DNA of 64,000 nucleotides from Negativibacillus massiliensis (GCF_900148495.1 NZ_FTRU01000008.1:1116001-1180000), one strand, 5' to 3'. Positions 44,960 through 52,976 are shown, counted from the first letter of the stretch. Notes: generated from the sequence alone by a model not told the origin. Program-made: numbers and translations.

Positions 44960-45897
44960 TAAAAAACTGCTGCATGATTTCTACGTGGAAAATGTCCCTG
45001 CTTGGCATGAAGCGGGCAGCTCCTTTATTAAAACGAAACGTTCCGGTTCACGAAGCGATCCTGATGGCGGTCAAAACCGTTGAGGATGACCCTGCTATTT
45101 CATCGGTTGGCTATGGTGGACTTCCTAATCTAAACGGTGAGGTCGAACTGGATGCTACTTATATGAACGGCGATACACTGGGATTTGGCGGCGTTATGTC
45201 GGTAAAGAATATCAAAAACCCGATTGAAGTTGCCTTTGACCTCAGCCATTATCAGAGAAATTGTCTGCTTTCCGATATCGGTGCCACCCGATATGCTCAG
45301 TCTAAGGGCTTTGCCTTCCAGAATATGCTCTCCCCTGAGAGTAAAAAACGCTATGACCAGACAGATAAGATGCGGGATTCCGAAATGCTGGAAGCCTACA
45401 AAGAACATGATACCGTCTGTGTCATTGGTATGGACCATCGTCGTTCCATGGCGTGCGGCGTATCCACCTCCGGCTTGTTTTTAAAGATGCCCGGTCGTGT
45501 TGGCGATTCCCCAATCATCGGTTCAGGACTTTATGCTGATTCTGAAGTTGGCTGTGCTGCAGCTACCGGCGTTGGAGAAGACATCATGAAAGGCTGTCTT
45601 TCCTTCTCTATCGTAGAGAAAATGCGCAACGGAATGGACCCTCAGACCGCCTGCGAAACTGCTCTCCAGCAGCATTTACAGCGTTTCCTGCGATGCAATC
45701 ACAGCTGCGGAAGCATCTCCGTCATCGCAATGGACTGCTATGGAAATGCAGGAGCTGCCACCACGTTATCCGCTTTCCCGTTCGTTGTCACCGATCAAAA
45801 CTTTTCCACCCAGCTTTATGTTGCTTCCAACATCGGTGGAAAAATCTCCATCTTTCAGCCGGATCAGGGTTGGCTTAACAGCTATCGCGGCGATTAA
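44956..45897 (+). CDS. N4-(beta-N-acetylglucosaminyl)-L-asparaginase (Ntn hydrolase)
   Basis: This 313-residue Ntn-family amidase matches glycosylasparaginase. It is made as one chain that self-cleaves before a threonine nucleophile, here Thr153 in EHDTVCVIGMD, leaving two subunits. The conserved GDSPIIGSGLYAD and AAATGVGE supply substrate-binding loops. It releases aspartate from glycosylated or plain asparagine; no signal peptide is present, so it acts inside the cell. As last gene of the lysine operon it may feed aspartate into the pathway. RBS AAAGGAGG precedes the ATG. Confidence 0.9.
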   Translation: MIKNCCMISTWKMSLLGMKRAAPLLKRNVPVHEAILMAVKTVEDDPAISSVGYGGLPNLNGEVELDATYMNGDTLGFGGVMSVKNIKNPIEVAFDLSHYQRNCLLSDIGATRYAQSKGFAFQNMLSPESKKRYDQTDKMRDSEMLEAYKEHDTVCVIGMDHRRSMACGVSTSGLFLKMPGRVGDSPIIGSGLYADSEVGCAAATGVGEDIMKGCLSFSIVEKMRNGMDPQTACETALQQHLQRFLRCNHSCGSISVIAMDCYGNAGAATTLSAFPFVVTDQNFSTQLYVASNIGGKISIFQPDQGWLNSYRGD

Positions 45898-45915
45898 TCG
45901 ATCTGTAAAACCATC

Positions 45916-45950
45916 AAGAGGTACATTTTTACTGTACCTCTTATTTTTTT
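45916..45950 (+). terminator. Terminator of the lysine operon
   Basis: AGAGGTACA and TGTACCTCT form the stem, followed by TTATTTTTTT, about 20 bases after the glycosylasparaginase stop. Confidence 0.9.
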
Positions 45951-46011
45951 CATTTTTTTGCAGCATTTTCCTTTTCTGATGGATATTACTTATGAAGGGA
46001 GGTCCTTACGC

Positions 46012-46491
46012 TTGTATACAAACGAATCTATTGACTCTGTTATTTCACTTTATTCTGACATGGTTTACCGGTTGGCATTTTCTCATACCGGTTCAAAAAG
46101 CGATGCTGACGATATTTTTCAGGAGGTCTTTTTAAAACTCATCGATTGTACGACTCCCTTTCAATCGGAAGAACATCGCAAAGCATGGCTGATTCGTGTC
46201 ACGATCAACTGCTGCAATCAGCTGTGGCGCAGTGCATGGCGGCGACGTACCGTTCCTTTGGACCATCTGCCGGAAGAATCTGAGGAGACAATTTTTCCAC
46301 AGGAATCCGCACTGTTCTGTGCTTTACAGAAATTGCCTGCAAAAGATCGTGACCTGATTCATCTTTTTTACTATGAACAGTTATCGGTCCGTGAAATTGC
46401 TTCTATCCTGTCTCAACGCGAATCTACCATTCGTTCCAGGCTGACACGGACCAGACAAAAATTAAAATCTATTTTAGAGGAGGACAATTAA
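46012..46491 (+). CDS. ECF-type RNA polymerase sigma factor (SigV-like)
   Basis: This 159-residue sigma factor has region 2 (YSDMVYRLAFSHTGSKSDADDIFQ, about residues 12-35) and region 4 (LSVREIASILSQRESTIRSRLTRTRQ, about 122-150). I start at TTG 46012, nine bases after AGGGAGG; a longer frame begins 18 codons earlier without an RBS. The anti-sigma gene begins directly after the stop. The pair resembles SigV-RsiV of Bacillus, so an envelope-stress role is inferred. The -35 and -10 of its targets are not known. Confidence 0.85.
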   Translation: MYTNESIDSVISLYSDMVYRLAFSHTGSKSDADDIFQEVFLKLIDCTTPFQSEEHRKAWLIRVTINCCNQLWRSAWRRRTVPLDHLPEESEETIFPQESALFCALQKLPAKDRDLIHLFYYEQLSVREIASILSQRESTIRSRLTRTRQKLKSILEEDN

Positions 46492-47385
46492 ATGAACGAT
46501 CAATCCTACCGTGATCTTTTTTCCAAGATATCCCCTTCTGAGCAGTTAATCGACCAAACAAAAGAAAAAATGCGGGAACGGGCTGTCTTGAACCGTACCT
46601 GCCGCTATTCTTTTGGACGTCAAAAACGCTTTTTTTCCCGAGCTGCTGTTGTTATGGCTGCTGTTAGCTGCGTTTTTGTTGTCAGCGTCAACGCTTCTCC
46701 TGCTTTTGCAGCCAGCATCCAAAACCTTCCCATTTTAGGAACATTGTCTCAGGTTCTCACCATCCGCAACTACACCGAAAAAACAGACAACACAGAAATT
46801 ACCGTAAAACAACCTGCTGTCGCCGATGATAGCGGTAAAACAGAAAACATTGATGTTAATGCGCAGATTCAAGCTGTTGTTGACCAGTATCTTGCAGACG
46901 CACAGACTCAGATTGATGAGTACAAAAAAGCTTTTCTGGAAACTGGCGGAACAGAAGAAGAGTTTGAGCAGAAAAATATCAAGGTTGATGTAAATTACGA
47001 AATTAAATCACAGTCTGACGACGTTCTCTCTTTTGCTCTCTATATGTATCAAAGCTGGTACAACTTCTCTGAAACGGTCGCTTACTATAATCTGAATGCG
47101 CAGACAGGAGAAGAACTGACCCTTCAGCAGCTGCTGGGTGATAACTATATTGAGATTGCAAATAAGGAAATACGTTCCCAGATCGAAGAGCGCAACGCTC
47201 AAAGCGAATACCCTCTCTTCTTTACCGATGAAAACGCATTCCAGACCATCAATGATCAGACAAAATTCTATATTAACTCCAACAATCAGGTTGTGATCGT
47301 ATTTGATAAATATGAAATCGCACCAGGAAGCACAGGCAGACCAGAATTTGTCATTCCTCAAGAAATCCTTCTTCCATCTAAATAA
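46492..47385 (+). CDS. RsiV-like anti-sigma factor (DUF4163/DUF3298)
   Basis: This 297-residue protein has a cytoplasmic N-terminus of about 45 residues that should bind the sigma factor, one membrane segment (about 48-76), and an extracellular DUF4163-DUF3298 region (about 120-297). The architecture matches RsiV, which in Bacillus subtilis directly binds lysozyme and is then cut to free SigV. Lysozyme sensing here is inference. Its ATG follows the sigma stop without a gap, so the two are coupled. Confidence 0.85.
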   Translation: MNDQSYRDLFSKISPSEQLIDQTKEKMRERAVLNRTCRYSFGRQKRFFSRAAVVMAAVSCVFVVSVNASPAFAASIQNLPILGTLSQVLTIRNYTEKTDNTEITVKQPAVADDSGKTENIDVNAQIQAVVDQYLADAQTQIDEYKKAFLETGGTEEEFEQKNIKVDVNYEIKSQSDDVLSFALYMYQSWYNFSETVAYYNLNAQTGEELTLQQLLGDNYIEIANKEIRSQIEERNAQSEYPLFFTDENAFQTINDQTKFYINSNNQVVIVFDKYEIAPGSTGRPEFVIPQEILLPSK

Positions 47386-47401
47386 AAGGATTTATCCACA
47401 C

Positions 47402-47433
47402 AAAAAAGCTGTACCGTTTGGTACAGCTTTTTT
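47402..47433. terminator. Bidirectional terminator
   Basis: AAAAAAGCTGTACC and GGTACAGCTTTTTT form a perfect stem with a GTTT loop. It ends the sigma operon on plus and the lectin gene on minus. Confidence 0.93.
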
Positions 47434-47441
47434 GCATCTTA

Positions 47442-48068
47442 TTATTTCTTTCTGCTTCTTTTCTTGGAAGGAGTTTGGTAAGCCGGTTTGATTGCTGCCG
47501 GCTCTTTTTCCTTGATTGCCGATGGCTCTCTGTGTTTGAGTGCGGATGGCTCTTTATGTTTAATGGCAGAAGGTTCTTTCTGTTTGATTGCAGTTGGCTC
47601 TGGTTTTTTAATGGAGGATGGATCCTTTTTCTTCAGTGCTGCCAAATCCTCTTTTTTCTTTTCTACAACTTCGATCTTCCACAGCTGATTTTCGCCGCCT
47701 CTTTCCCAAATCTGTACATGGCGGTTATCTTCCAAAGCAACATCCAGATATTTTCCGCTGGACAGCGAAGAGATGCGCACTGCTTCTCCATCCTCTTCCA
47801 GTTTCCAAAGCTGGCTATCTGCACTGACTGTCTCCCACTGATGAACCCATGCACCATTCACTGTTCCGCCAGCAATAATGTCCACTACTTTTTTGCTTTT
47901 TGTGCTGACGATGCGATAGCAGCCGTTTTCTTCCGGGAAGAATTTCCAGTTCTGTGCTTTCTGTTCATCCGCAGCTTCCACAGTAATCAGCTGGTCTTCA
48001 TTTGCGGTCAGTAATTTACCTGATGTAACCGACATGATACGGTACTCTTTTGTTTTATAAACTTTCAT
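47442..48068 (-). CDS. Ricin-type beta-trefoil lectin with a basic octapeptide-repeat tail
   Basis: This 208-residue protein has one ricin B-like trefoil (about 1-125; QLWKLEE and QLWKIEV are QxW-type motifs) and a tail of six tandem octapeptides of the form xKEPSAIK (about 134-185), ending KKRSRKK. There is no signal peptide. The trefoil may bind a sugar; the basic, proline-spaced tail could bind nucleic acid, acidic polymer or the membrane surface. The combination is unusual and I do not recognise it. The gene stands alone with its own promoter and terminator. Confidence 0.82.
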   Translation of the reverse strand: MKVYKTKEYRIMSVTSGKLLTANEDQLITVEAADEQKAQNWKFFPEENGCYRIVSTKSKKVVDIIAGGTVNGAWVHQWETVSADSQLWKLEEDGEAVRISSLSSGKYLDVALEDNRHVQIWERGGENQLWKIEVVEKKKEDLAALKKKDPSSIKKPEPTAIKQKEPSAIKHKEPSALKHREPSAIKEKEPAAIKPAYQTPSKKRSRKK

Positions 48069-48131
48069 TTGAACCTCTTCTTTCTCAAGATGATATCATA
48101 TTCCAGTGTCATGAAGCTTTGGTTTAGATTT

Positions 48132-48160
48132 ATTATATCACCTGTCGGTCAAGTGGTCAA
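48132..48160 (-). promoter_or_regulatory. Promoter of the lectin gene
   Basis: Minus-strand TTGACC (48155-48160) and TATAAT (48132-48137) are 17 bases apart; a second TTGACC overlaps just downstream. The remaining sequence to 48312 is very T-rich and shows no gene. Confidence 0.75.
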
Positions 48161-48312
48161 ATTTCTTGCCTATTCTGTTTTTGTTTTCTTTTACCTGTTT
48201 TTCCCTTCTTTTTATTCTTGATTTTCTTTCTCCTTTTCCCTTTCTGTTTTTACTTTTTTTAAACTAAACTTGCCTTTTTATTTTATTCTCTTTTTACTTT
48301 GCTCTTACCAGA

Positions 48313-48477
48313 CTAACATGCTTTAGAGTGAAGTTCCACCTCAAACGTTTCTCTCTCAATTAAAAATTCTTCTTGTCTTTCTTTTGCTGCAACGTAGCGT
48401 TCTGCCAGCATCCCACAAACTCCCAGCAAAATCATTCCTCCAAACAACGCAGCACCTAAATAAAAAAATGCAAACAT
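48313..48477 (-). CDS. 54-residue single-pass membrane protein
   Basis: This small protein begins MFAFFYLGAALFGG, has one membrane helix (about residues 3-24) with a conserved-looking GVCGML turn, and a charged amphipathic tail (ERYVAAKERQEEFL). AAGGAGG lies seven bases before ATG 48475-48477, strong support for a real gene despite the size. It is divergent from the XRE-S24 repressor, and a 13-base palindrome sits just upstream of its RBS. No family recognised; a regulated membrane peptide is the best description. Confidence 0.7.
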   Translation of the reverse strand: MFAFFYLGAALFGGMILLGVCGMLAERYVAAKERQEEFLIERETFEVELHSKAC

Positions 48478-48504
48478 TTTTAGCCCTCCTTATCGCTCGT
48501 TTGA

Positions 48505-48517
48505 TTGCACTGTGCAA
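48505..48517. promoter_or_regulatory. Operator palindrome 1
   Basis: TTGCACTGTGCAA is a perfect palindrome about the central T. It lies between the likely promoter and the RBS of the 54-residue membrane protein gene. Confidence 0.6.
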
Positions 48518-48620
48518 CTTTACAAGCAAAAAAATTGCACTTTTTAGCAATCTATCCCTCGATTCTCCCCAAATTTTACAAGTATTCCGTCTTTTTTCTT
48601 TCTTTGCTCTGATTTGATTT

Positions 48621-48633
48621 TAGCACTATGCAA
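48621..48633. promoter_or_regulatory. Operator palindrome 2
   Basis: TAGCACTATGCAA matches palindrome 1 at 11 of 13 positions and lies upstream of the XRE-S24 promoter. Confidence 0.55.
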
Positions 48634-48645
48634 ACAAGAAGTCAA

Positions 48646-48658
48646 TAGCGCTGCGCAA
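48646..48658. promoter_or_regulatory. Operator palindrome 3
   Basis: TAGCGCTGCGCAA matches the same 13-base pattern and lies 18 bases before the XRE-S24 -35 element. Confidence 0.55.
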
Positions 48659-48675
48659 TTTTTTTATTTTTGCGG

Positions 48676-48704
48676 TTGCGTCCTGCAAAACTACGTGGTA
48701 TAAT
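48676..48704 (+). promoter_or_regulatory. Promoter of the XRE-S24 repressor
   Basis: TTGCGT (48676-48681) and TATAAT (48699-48704) are 17 bases apart, 21 bases before the GTG start. Confidence 0.7.
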
Positions 48705-48725
48705 AAGAAAAAAGGAGGGAAAGCT

Positions 48726-49373
48726 GTGGAAAAAAACATCCAAACCGGAAAGCGTATTCAATCCAGACGGGAAGAATTGGGTATGAATCTGGGTGACATC
48801 GCCAAAGAGGTTGGTGTAGCCGTCTCAACGATACAGCGCTATGAAAAAGGCAAAATTGAAAAGATGAAGCTGCCCGTTATTGAGGCAATCGCGAAAGCTC
48901 TTCAGGTCGATCCTGCATGGCTGCTATGTCAGACCGATCAGATGAATCCCCCCCTTCATTCTTCAATCGATAATCTGATCCCTTTACCCAAAACCTATCA
49001 GATTCCGCTGATCGGCGATATCGCCTGCGGAACTCCTATTCTCGCGGAAGAAAACGTGGAAGCAATTCTGGAAGTTCCCCAACACATTAAGGCAGACTTT
49101 GCACTGCGCTGCCATGGGGACAGCATGATCGGCGTTCATATCCACGATGGGGATATCGTTTACATTCGCCAACAACCCGATGTCGACAATGGTTCGATTG
49201 CCGCTGTCTGCATCGAAAACTCGGCAACGCTCAAAAGGGTCTATAAATATCCTGATAAGCTGGTCCTTTCCCCTGCTAATCCCGCTTACGAGCCTCTGGT
49301 CTACACGGGAGAAGAACTTTCCCAGGTTCGTATTCTTGGCAAAGCAGTTGGTTTTACCAGCCTGATTGATTGA
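48726..49373 (+). CDS. XRE-family repressor with S24 (LexA/UmuD-type) autocleavage domain
   Basis: This 215-residue protein has an N-terminal helix-turn-helix (about 8-62; VAVSTIQRYEKG) and a C-terminal S24 peptidase. The catalytic pair is Ser133 in HGDSMIG and Lys170 in SATLKRV. The expected self-cleavage site is C101-G102 in IACGTP, the Cys-Gly form known from UmuD rather than the Ala-Gly of LexA. It probably represses until DNA damage or another signal triggers cleavage. GTG start with AGGAGG seven bases upstream. Three matching palindromes in the shared upstream region are its likely sites. No phage genes flank it. Confidence 0.88.
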   Translation: MEKNIQTGKRIQSRREELGMNLGDIAKEVGVAVSTIQRYEKGKIEKMKLPVIEAIAKALQVDPAWLLCQTDQMNPPLHSSIDNLIPLPKTYQIPLIGDIACGTPILAEENVEAILEVPQHIKADFALRCHGDSMIGVHIHDGDIVYIRQQPDVDNGSIAAVCIENSATLKRVYKYPDKLVLSPANPAYEPLVYTGEELSQVRILGKAVGFTSLID

Positions 49374-49414
49374 TTCTAGCCGTAACCTAAAATAACATAA
49401 ATACTTTTCTTATA

Positions 49415-49454
49415 AAAAAACTCCGAAACAGCTTTACGCTATTTCGGAGTTTTA
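49415..49454. terminator. Bidirectional terminator
   Basis: AAAACTCCGAAA and TTTCGGAGTTTT pair around a 16-base loop with flanking A and T runs, between the convergent repressor and scfB genes. Confidence 0.88.
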
Positions 49455-49469
49455 ATTTTTATCTTAATT

Positions 49470-50867
49470 TTAGTCTGCCAGTGCAGCTTTAATCATGATT
49501 GCACATTCCAGACGTTTTTTCTCCAGTTCACAAGCAACCTTGTATGGTTTCTTGATGGAGCCTGCATATTCAAGATTGTTTGCATTGCATCCGCCGCTGC
49601 AATAGAATTTAGCCCAGCAGTTCTTGCATTCTGGTTTTGTATAAACAGTGGTCTTTGCAAAGGAATCCTTAATCTCAGTATTGAGAGACTGGTCATGTAC
49701 ACTGCCCATGATCCATTCCGGCTTACCAACAAACTGGTGACATGGATATACATCGCCTTCTGGAGTAACCGAAACATACTCGTTGCCGCAGCCACAGCCA
49801 CGCAGACGTTTGATAGCGCAAGGGCCCTGATCCAGGTCGATCATAAAGTGGAAGAAGTTGAAGAACTCACCATTCTTGCGTTTTTCAATGATGATTTTTG
49901 CCAGTCTTTCATATTCTGCAAATACCTCTGGCAGATCCTCTTCGGTCAGTGCGTAAGGCAGTTTTGGATCGGTAACAACCGGCTCAATGGAAATCTGGTC
50001 AAAGCCTTTTTCGTAGAAGTGCAGAACATCCTCAGCAAAATCTTTATTGAATTTGGTGAAGGTACCGCGAACATAGTACTGTCCGTCCCCTCTTGCTTTT
50101 ACCAGCTTCTGGAATTTTGGCATAATCTGGTCATAGCAACCGCTGCCATCCACATGGAAACGCATACGGTCATTGACTTCTTTTCTGCCATCGATGGAAA
50201 GAACAACGTTGTGCATCTCTTTGTTGATGAAATCGATCTTATCATCAGTCAGGAGCAAACCATTAGTGGTAATGGTAAAGCGGAAGTTTTTGTTGTATTC
50301 CTTCTCCTTGGAGCGAGCATATTCTACAACCTCTTTGACAACATCAAATGCCATCAGAGGCTCACCGCCAAAGAAGTCCATTTCCAGATTGTGGCGGTTT
50401 GCAGAATATTTGAGCAGATAGTCGATTGCTTTTTTGCCGACTTCTGCTGTCATCAGTTTGCGTCCTCCGCCAAAATCGCCCTGTGCTGCAAAGCAGTAGG
50501 AGCAGCGCAGATTGCAGTCGTGCGCAACGTTCAGGCACATTGCCTTGATTGGTGCGGAAACCATCATGTCCGCAAACTGTTCGTAGTCATCGCTGGTGAA
50601 CAGCTGACCATTTTCATACATTTCATAGATTTCGCCGTAAGCTTCTTCCAAAGCTGCACGGTCATATCTTGCCTCCAGCGGTGCAAAAACCGATGCAGGA
50701 TATTCTTTTTCAAGTTTTTCACTGGTGTTGCTGTCAAAGGAGTTTGCCAGGAAAGAGGCGTCCAGCAGCTGCACCATATCATATACCATCTCGTCAACAA
50801 CATGAACCGCGCCGCTGTTGACATCCATGATGATGTTGTATCCATTTAACTGAAAACTATGTAACAT
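49470..50867 (-). CDS. scfB: SCIFF maturase, radical SAM/SPASM protein
   Basis: This 465-residue enzyme installs thioether crosslinks in the SCIFF peptide made by the gene upstream. The radical SAM cluster motif is C118, C122, C125 (CNLRCSYC). The C-terminal SPASM region has many cysteines, from GCGCGNEY to CKNCWAKFYCSGGCNANN, that bind auxiliary Fe-S clusters. An N-terminal RRE-like region (about 1-95) should grip the peptide leader. RBS AGGAGAG precedes ATG 50865-50867. A hairpin lies between it and the precursor gene. Confidence 0.95.
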   Translation of the reverse strand: MLHSFQLNGYNIIMDVNSGAVHVVDEMVYDMVQLLDASFLANSFDSNTSEKLEKEYPASVFAPLEARYDRAALEEAYGEIYEMYENGQLFTSDDYEQFADMMVSAPIKAMCLNVAHDCNLRCSYCFAAQGDFGGGRKLMTAEVGKKAIDYLLKYSANRHNLEMDFFGGEPLMAFDVVKEVVEYARSKEKEYNKNFRFTITTNGLLLTDDKIDFINKEMHNVVLSIDGRKEVNDRMRFHVDGSGCYDQIMPKFQKLVKARGDGQYYVRGTFTKFNKDFAEDVLHFYEKGFDQISIEPVVTDPKLPYALTEEDLPEVFAEYERLAKIIIEKRKNGEFFNFFHFMIDLDQGPCAIKRLRGCGCGNEYVSVTPEGDVYPCHQFVGKPEWIMGSVHDQSLNTEIKDSFAKTTVYTKPECKNCWAKFYCSGGCNANNLEYAGSIKKPYKVACELEKKRLECAIMIKAALAD

Positions 50868-50972
50868 GATTTCTCTCCTATTATTCCATGCGGATCAAAG
50901 ACCGCTTGACGTCATTTTTGTTTTACTGCCCTGTTTTTAATAAAAAGTCCTGTCCCATTCTCCAGACAGACA

Positions 50973-51020
50973 AAACGATAGGGACAGCGTGGCTGAACAC
51001 AGCCAAGCGGCCCCTATCCT
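50973..51020 (-). terminator. Attenuating hairpin between scfA and scfB
   Basis: On minus, GATAGGG...CCCTATC encloses an inner GGCTG/CAGCC stem and is followed by GTTTTGTC. A leaky terminator here would give much more precursor than maturase mRNA, a pattern known for RiPP loci. Confidence 0.7.
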
Positions 51021-51043
51021 TAAATACAAAATCTAACGCACAA

Positions 51044-51187
51044 TTATTTAGCGTGCTCGCATTTCTGGTTAGCAACTGTGCAGGAAGTCTTGCAAGCAGA
51101 CTGGCAGGAAGCCTGGCATTCGCCGCAGCCGCCTTTTGCAGCAGTTTCTTTCAGGTTTGCCTTATTTAAAGTTTTTACGTGTTTCAT
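51044..51187 (-). CDS. scfA: SCIFF ranthipeptide precursor (six Cys in 45 residues)
   Basis: This 47-residue peptide begins MKHVKTLNKANLKETAAKG and has six cysteines at 21, 24, 28, 32, 36 and 43, with Thr at 35 and 37 among them. That matches the SCIFF family, found in nearly all Clostridia. ScfB forms Cys-to-Thr (or other residue) thioether links in this family; in a studied homologue the pair was, as I recall, Cys32-Thr37, both present here. Function is linked to quorum or redox sensing in some hosts and remains unclear. AAAGGA lies about ten bases before the ATG. Confidence 0.96.
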   Translation of the reverse strand: MKHVKTLNKANLKETAAKGGCGECQASCQSACKTSCTVANQKCEHAK

Positions 51188-51233
51188 GTAACAACATTCC
51201 TTTCCATAATTAAGTTCTATTGGTTGTTATCAT

Positions 51234-51262
51234 ATTATATCATATCTTTTTCTAGGTTTCAA
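51234..51262 (-). promoter_or_regulatory. Promoter of scfA
   Basis: Minus-strand TTGAAA (51257-51262) and TATAAT (51234-51239) are 17 bases apart. The -35 lies inside the last codons of phoR. Confidence 0.8.
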
Positions 51263-52976
51263 GTCCTAAATCTTCGCTGTCGCATTTTTGTGGCAAAGAT
51301 TCTTCATCTGGAAAAGACAGAGAGAAACAGCTTCCTTCTCCCAGCACACTTTCCAGTCCGATCTTGACTCCCAGATATGCTGCGCCGTGTTTCACAATTG
51401 AAAGACCCAGACCAGTGCCGCCAATCTGTTTGGAATGGCTCTTGTCAACGCGGTAAAAACGTTCGAAGACTCTGCGCTGATCTGCCGGAGAGATACCGAT
51501 ACCGGTGTCCTCCACCTTGAGCAATACCTGATGGTCTTCCCTTGTAATACTTACCTTGACTGATCCATCCGGACGATTGTACTTGATGGCGTTGTCACAC
51601 AGGTTATAGATCACTTCATCTGCGATTTTGCGCACTGTTTTTACCGTTACCGGTTCTCCGGTCAGTGTCATCGTGATTCCTTTGTTTTGTGCCACATTTT
51701 GCAGACGGCTGACAATCTGTTCCGAAAGTTCGTACAGGTCAATTTCCTCTTTCTCATAAGGAAGCATATCTTCATCCAGCTGCGAAATCTTGATAATATC
51801 CCCCACTAGTGCGATCAGTCGCTGGGATTCATCAAAAATCTTTCCAGCAAACTGCGGCACATCCTGTGGCTTAACAAAACCGTCTTTCATAATTTCTGCA
51901 AATCCGGAAATAGAGGTAAGCGGCGTTTTGAGCTCATGAGAAACGTTTGCAGTAAACTCGCGGCGAAGCATTTCATTTTGCCTCTGTTCGGTTACATCCA
52001 CAAACAGTAAAACCCCACCTTCAACTTCACCGTCACGAACTACTGGATTTGCTGTCATCTGGCAGTATCCGCCATCCGCTTCCAAAATCGTTTCCCAGTG
52101 TCTTCCTTCCAGCACCGCATCCACCGCTTTGCGGAATGGTTCACTTCGGTTGATTGCCAGAATATTCTTTTTATGCTTACCAATAAAGATCTGAAGGTCC
52201 GGAGAAATTCCCAGTATTTTCAGCGCACTGGTATTGCCCGACAAGATCTCACCTTTATTGTCGATCAGCAGGATTCCTTCCTTCATATAATTGGTAATCA
52301 TCTGAAGGTCTTCCTGCTGCTGTTTTGCCTGCAGGAGCTGACGCTGAATCGTTTTTTGCTGAAAACTGATCTTGGTCAGCAGCGGTGCAAGCTCATCGTA
52401 AGATTCGTTATTGTCTGGATTTTCCAGGTCCAATTGGTTGAGTGGTTCGACAATCTTGCGGGAGATTCGAGAAGCCAGCAGCCCCACTGCCATCAGGATT
52501 GCAAAGGTAATCCATAAAAATGGCTGAATCATCCCTGCCAAAACCGCTACCACTGTATACTGTGTACTGGATACACGCAGAACACAATTGTTGGAAAGTT
52601 TCAGAGCATAATAAACTGTCTGTTTCTGAATGGTATCCGAGCGGCGAACCGCCTTTGCCGAACCATTCTTCATGGCTTCCACGATCTCTTCCCGGTTTGC
52701 ATGGTTATCCATCTTATCGGGGTCTGCATGGTTATCAAACAGTACCCTTCCGTCCGGAGCAACCAATGTAACCCTTTCCGAGTTATCCGGCAGATCTTCC
52801 AGTGCCTGCATTCCATAATTTTCTACGGAAAGTGCAAGGTACTTTGCCTCACTGCTCAATTCTTTGGTCAGCTGACCATCAAAATAGTGGAAGAGGATCA
52901 TGAACACCGTTACCATGCCCACAATACAAACCAGAAATGAAACGCTTAAGACCGCACGAAAAATTCTTCGCGTCAT
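51252..52976 (-). CDS. phoR: Phosphate-regulon sensor histidine kinase PhoR
   Basis: This 574-residue membrane kinase has two N-terminal membrane helices (about 8-30 and 150-172) around a short extracellular sensing loop, a HAMP-like segment, a PAS domain (about 235-330), then HisKA (SHELKTPLTS) and HATPase_c (DNAIKYN, GTGLGLSI). It phosphorylates PhoB when phosphate is low, together with the Pst transporter and PhoU. Its ATG overlaps the phoB stop by four bases, so the two are translationally coupled. No terminator separates it from the scfA promoter. Confidence 0.94.
   Translation of the reverse strand: MTRRIFRAVLSVSFLVCIVGMVTVFMILFHYFDGQLTKELSSEAKYLALSVENYGMQALEDLPDNSERVTLVAPDGRVLFDNHADPDKMDNHANREEIVEAMKNGSAKAVRRSDTIQKQTVYYALKLSNNCVLRVSSTQYTVVAVLAGMIQPFLWITFAILMAVGLLASRISRKIVEPLNQLDLENPDNNESYDELAPLLTKISFQQKTIQRQLLQAKQQQEDLQMITNYMKEGILLIDNKGEILSGNTSALKILGISPDLQIFIGKHKKNILAINRSEPFRKAVDAVLEGRHWETILEADGGYCQMTANPVVRDGEVEGGVLLFVDVTEQRQNEMLRREFTANVSHELKTPLTSISGFAEIMKDGFVKPQDVPQFAGKIFDESQRLIALVGDIIKISQLDEDMLPYEKEEIDLYELSEQIVSRLQNVAQNKGITMTLTGEPVTVKTVRKIADEVIYNLCDNAIKYNRPDGSVKVSITREDHQVLLKVEDTGIGISPADQRRVFERFYRVDKSHSKQIGGTGLGLSIVKHGAAYLGVKIGLESVLGEGSCFSLSFPDEESLPQKCDSEDLGLET

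Noticed and set aside
48356-48550. Minus-strand frame of 64 codons upstream of the XRE-S24 gene.
   Set aside because: It overlaps the 54-residue frame in a different phase, has no RBS, and its start lies in the operator region; the shorter frame has a perfect RBS.
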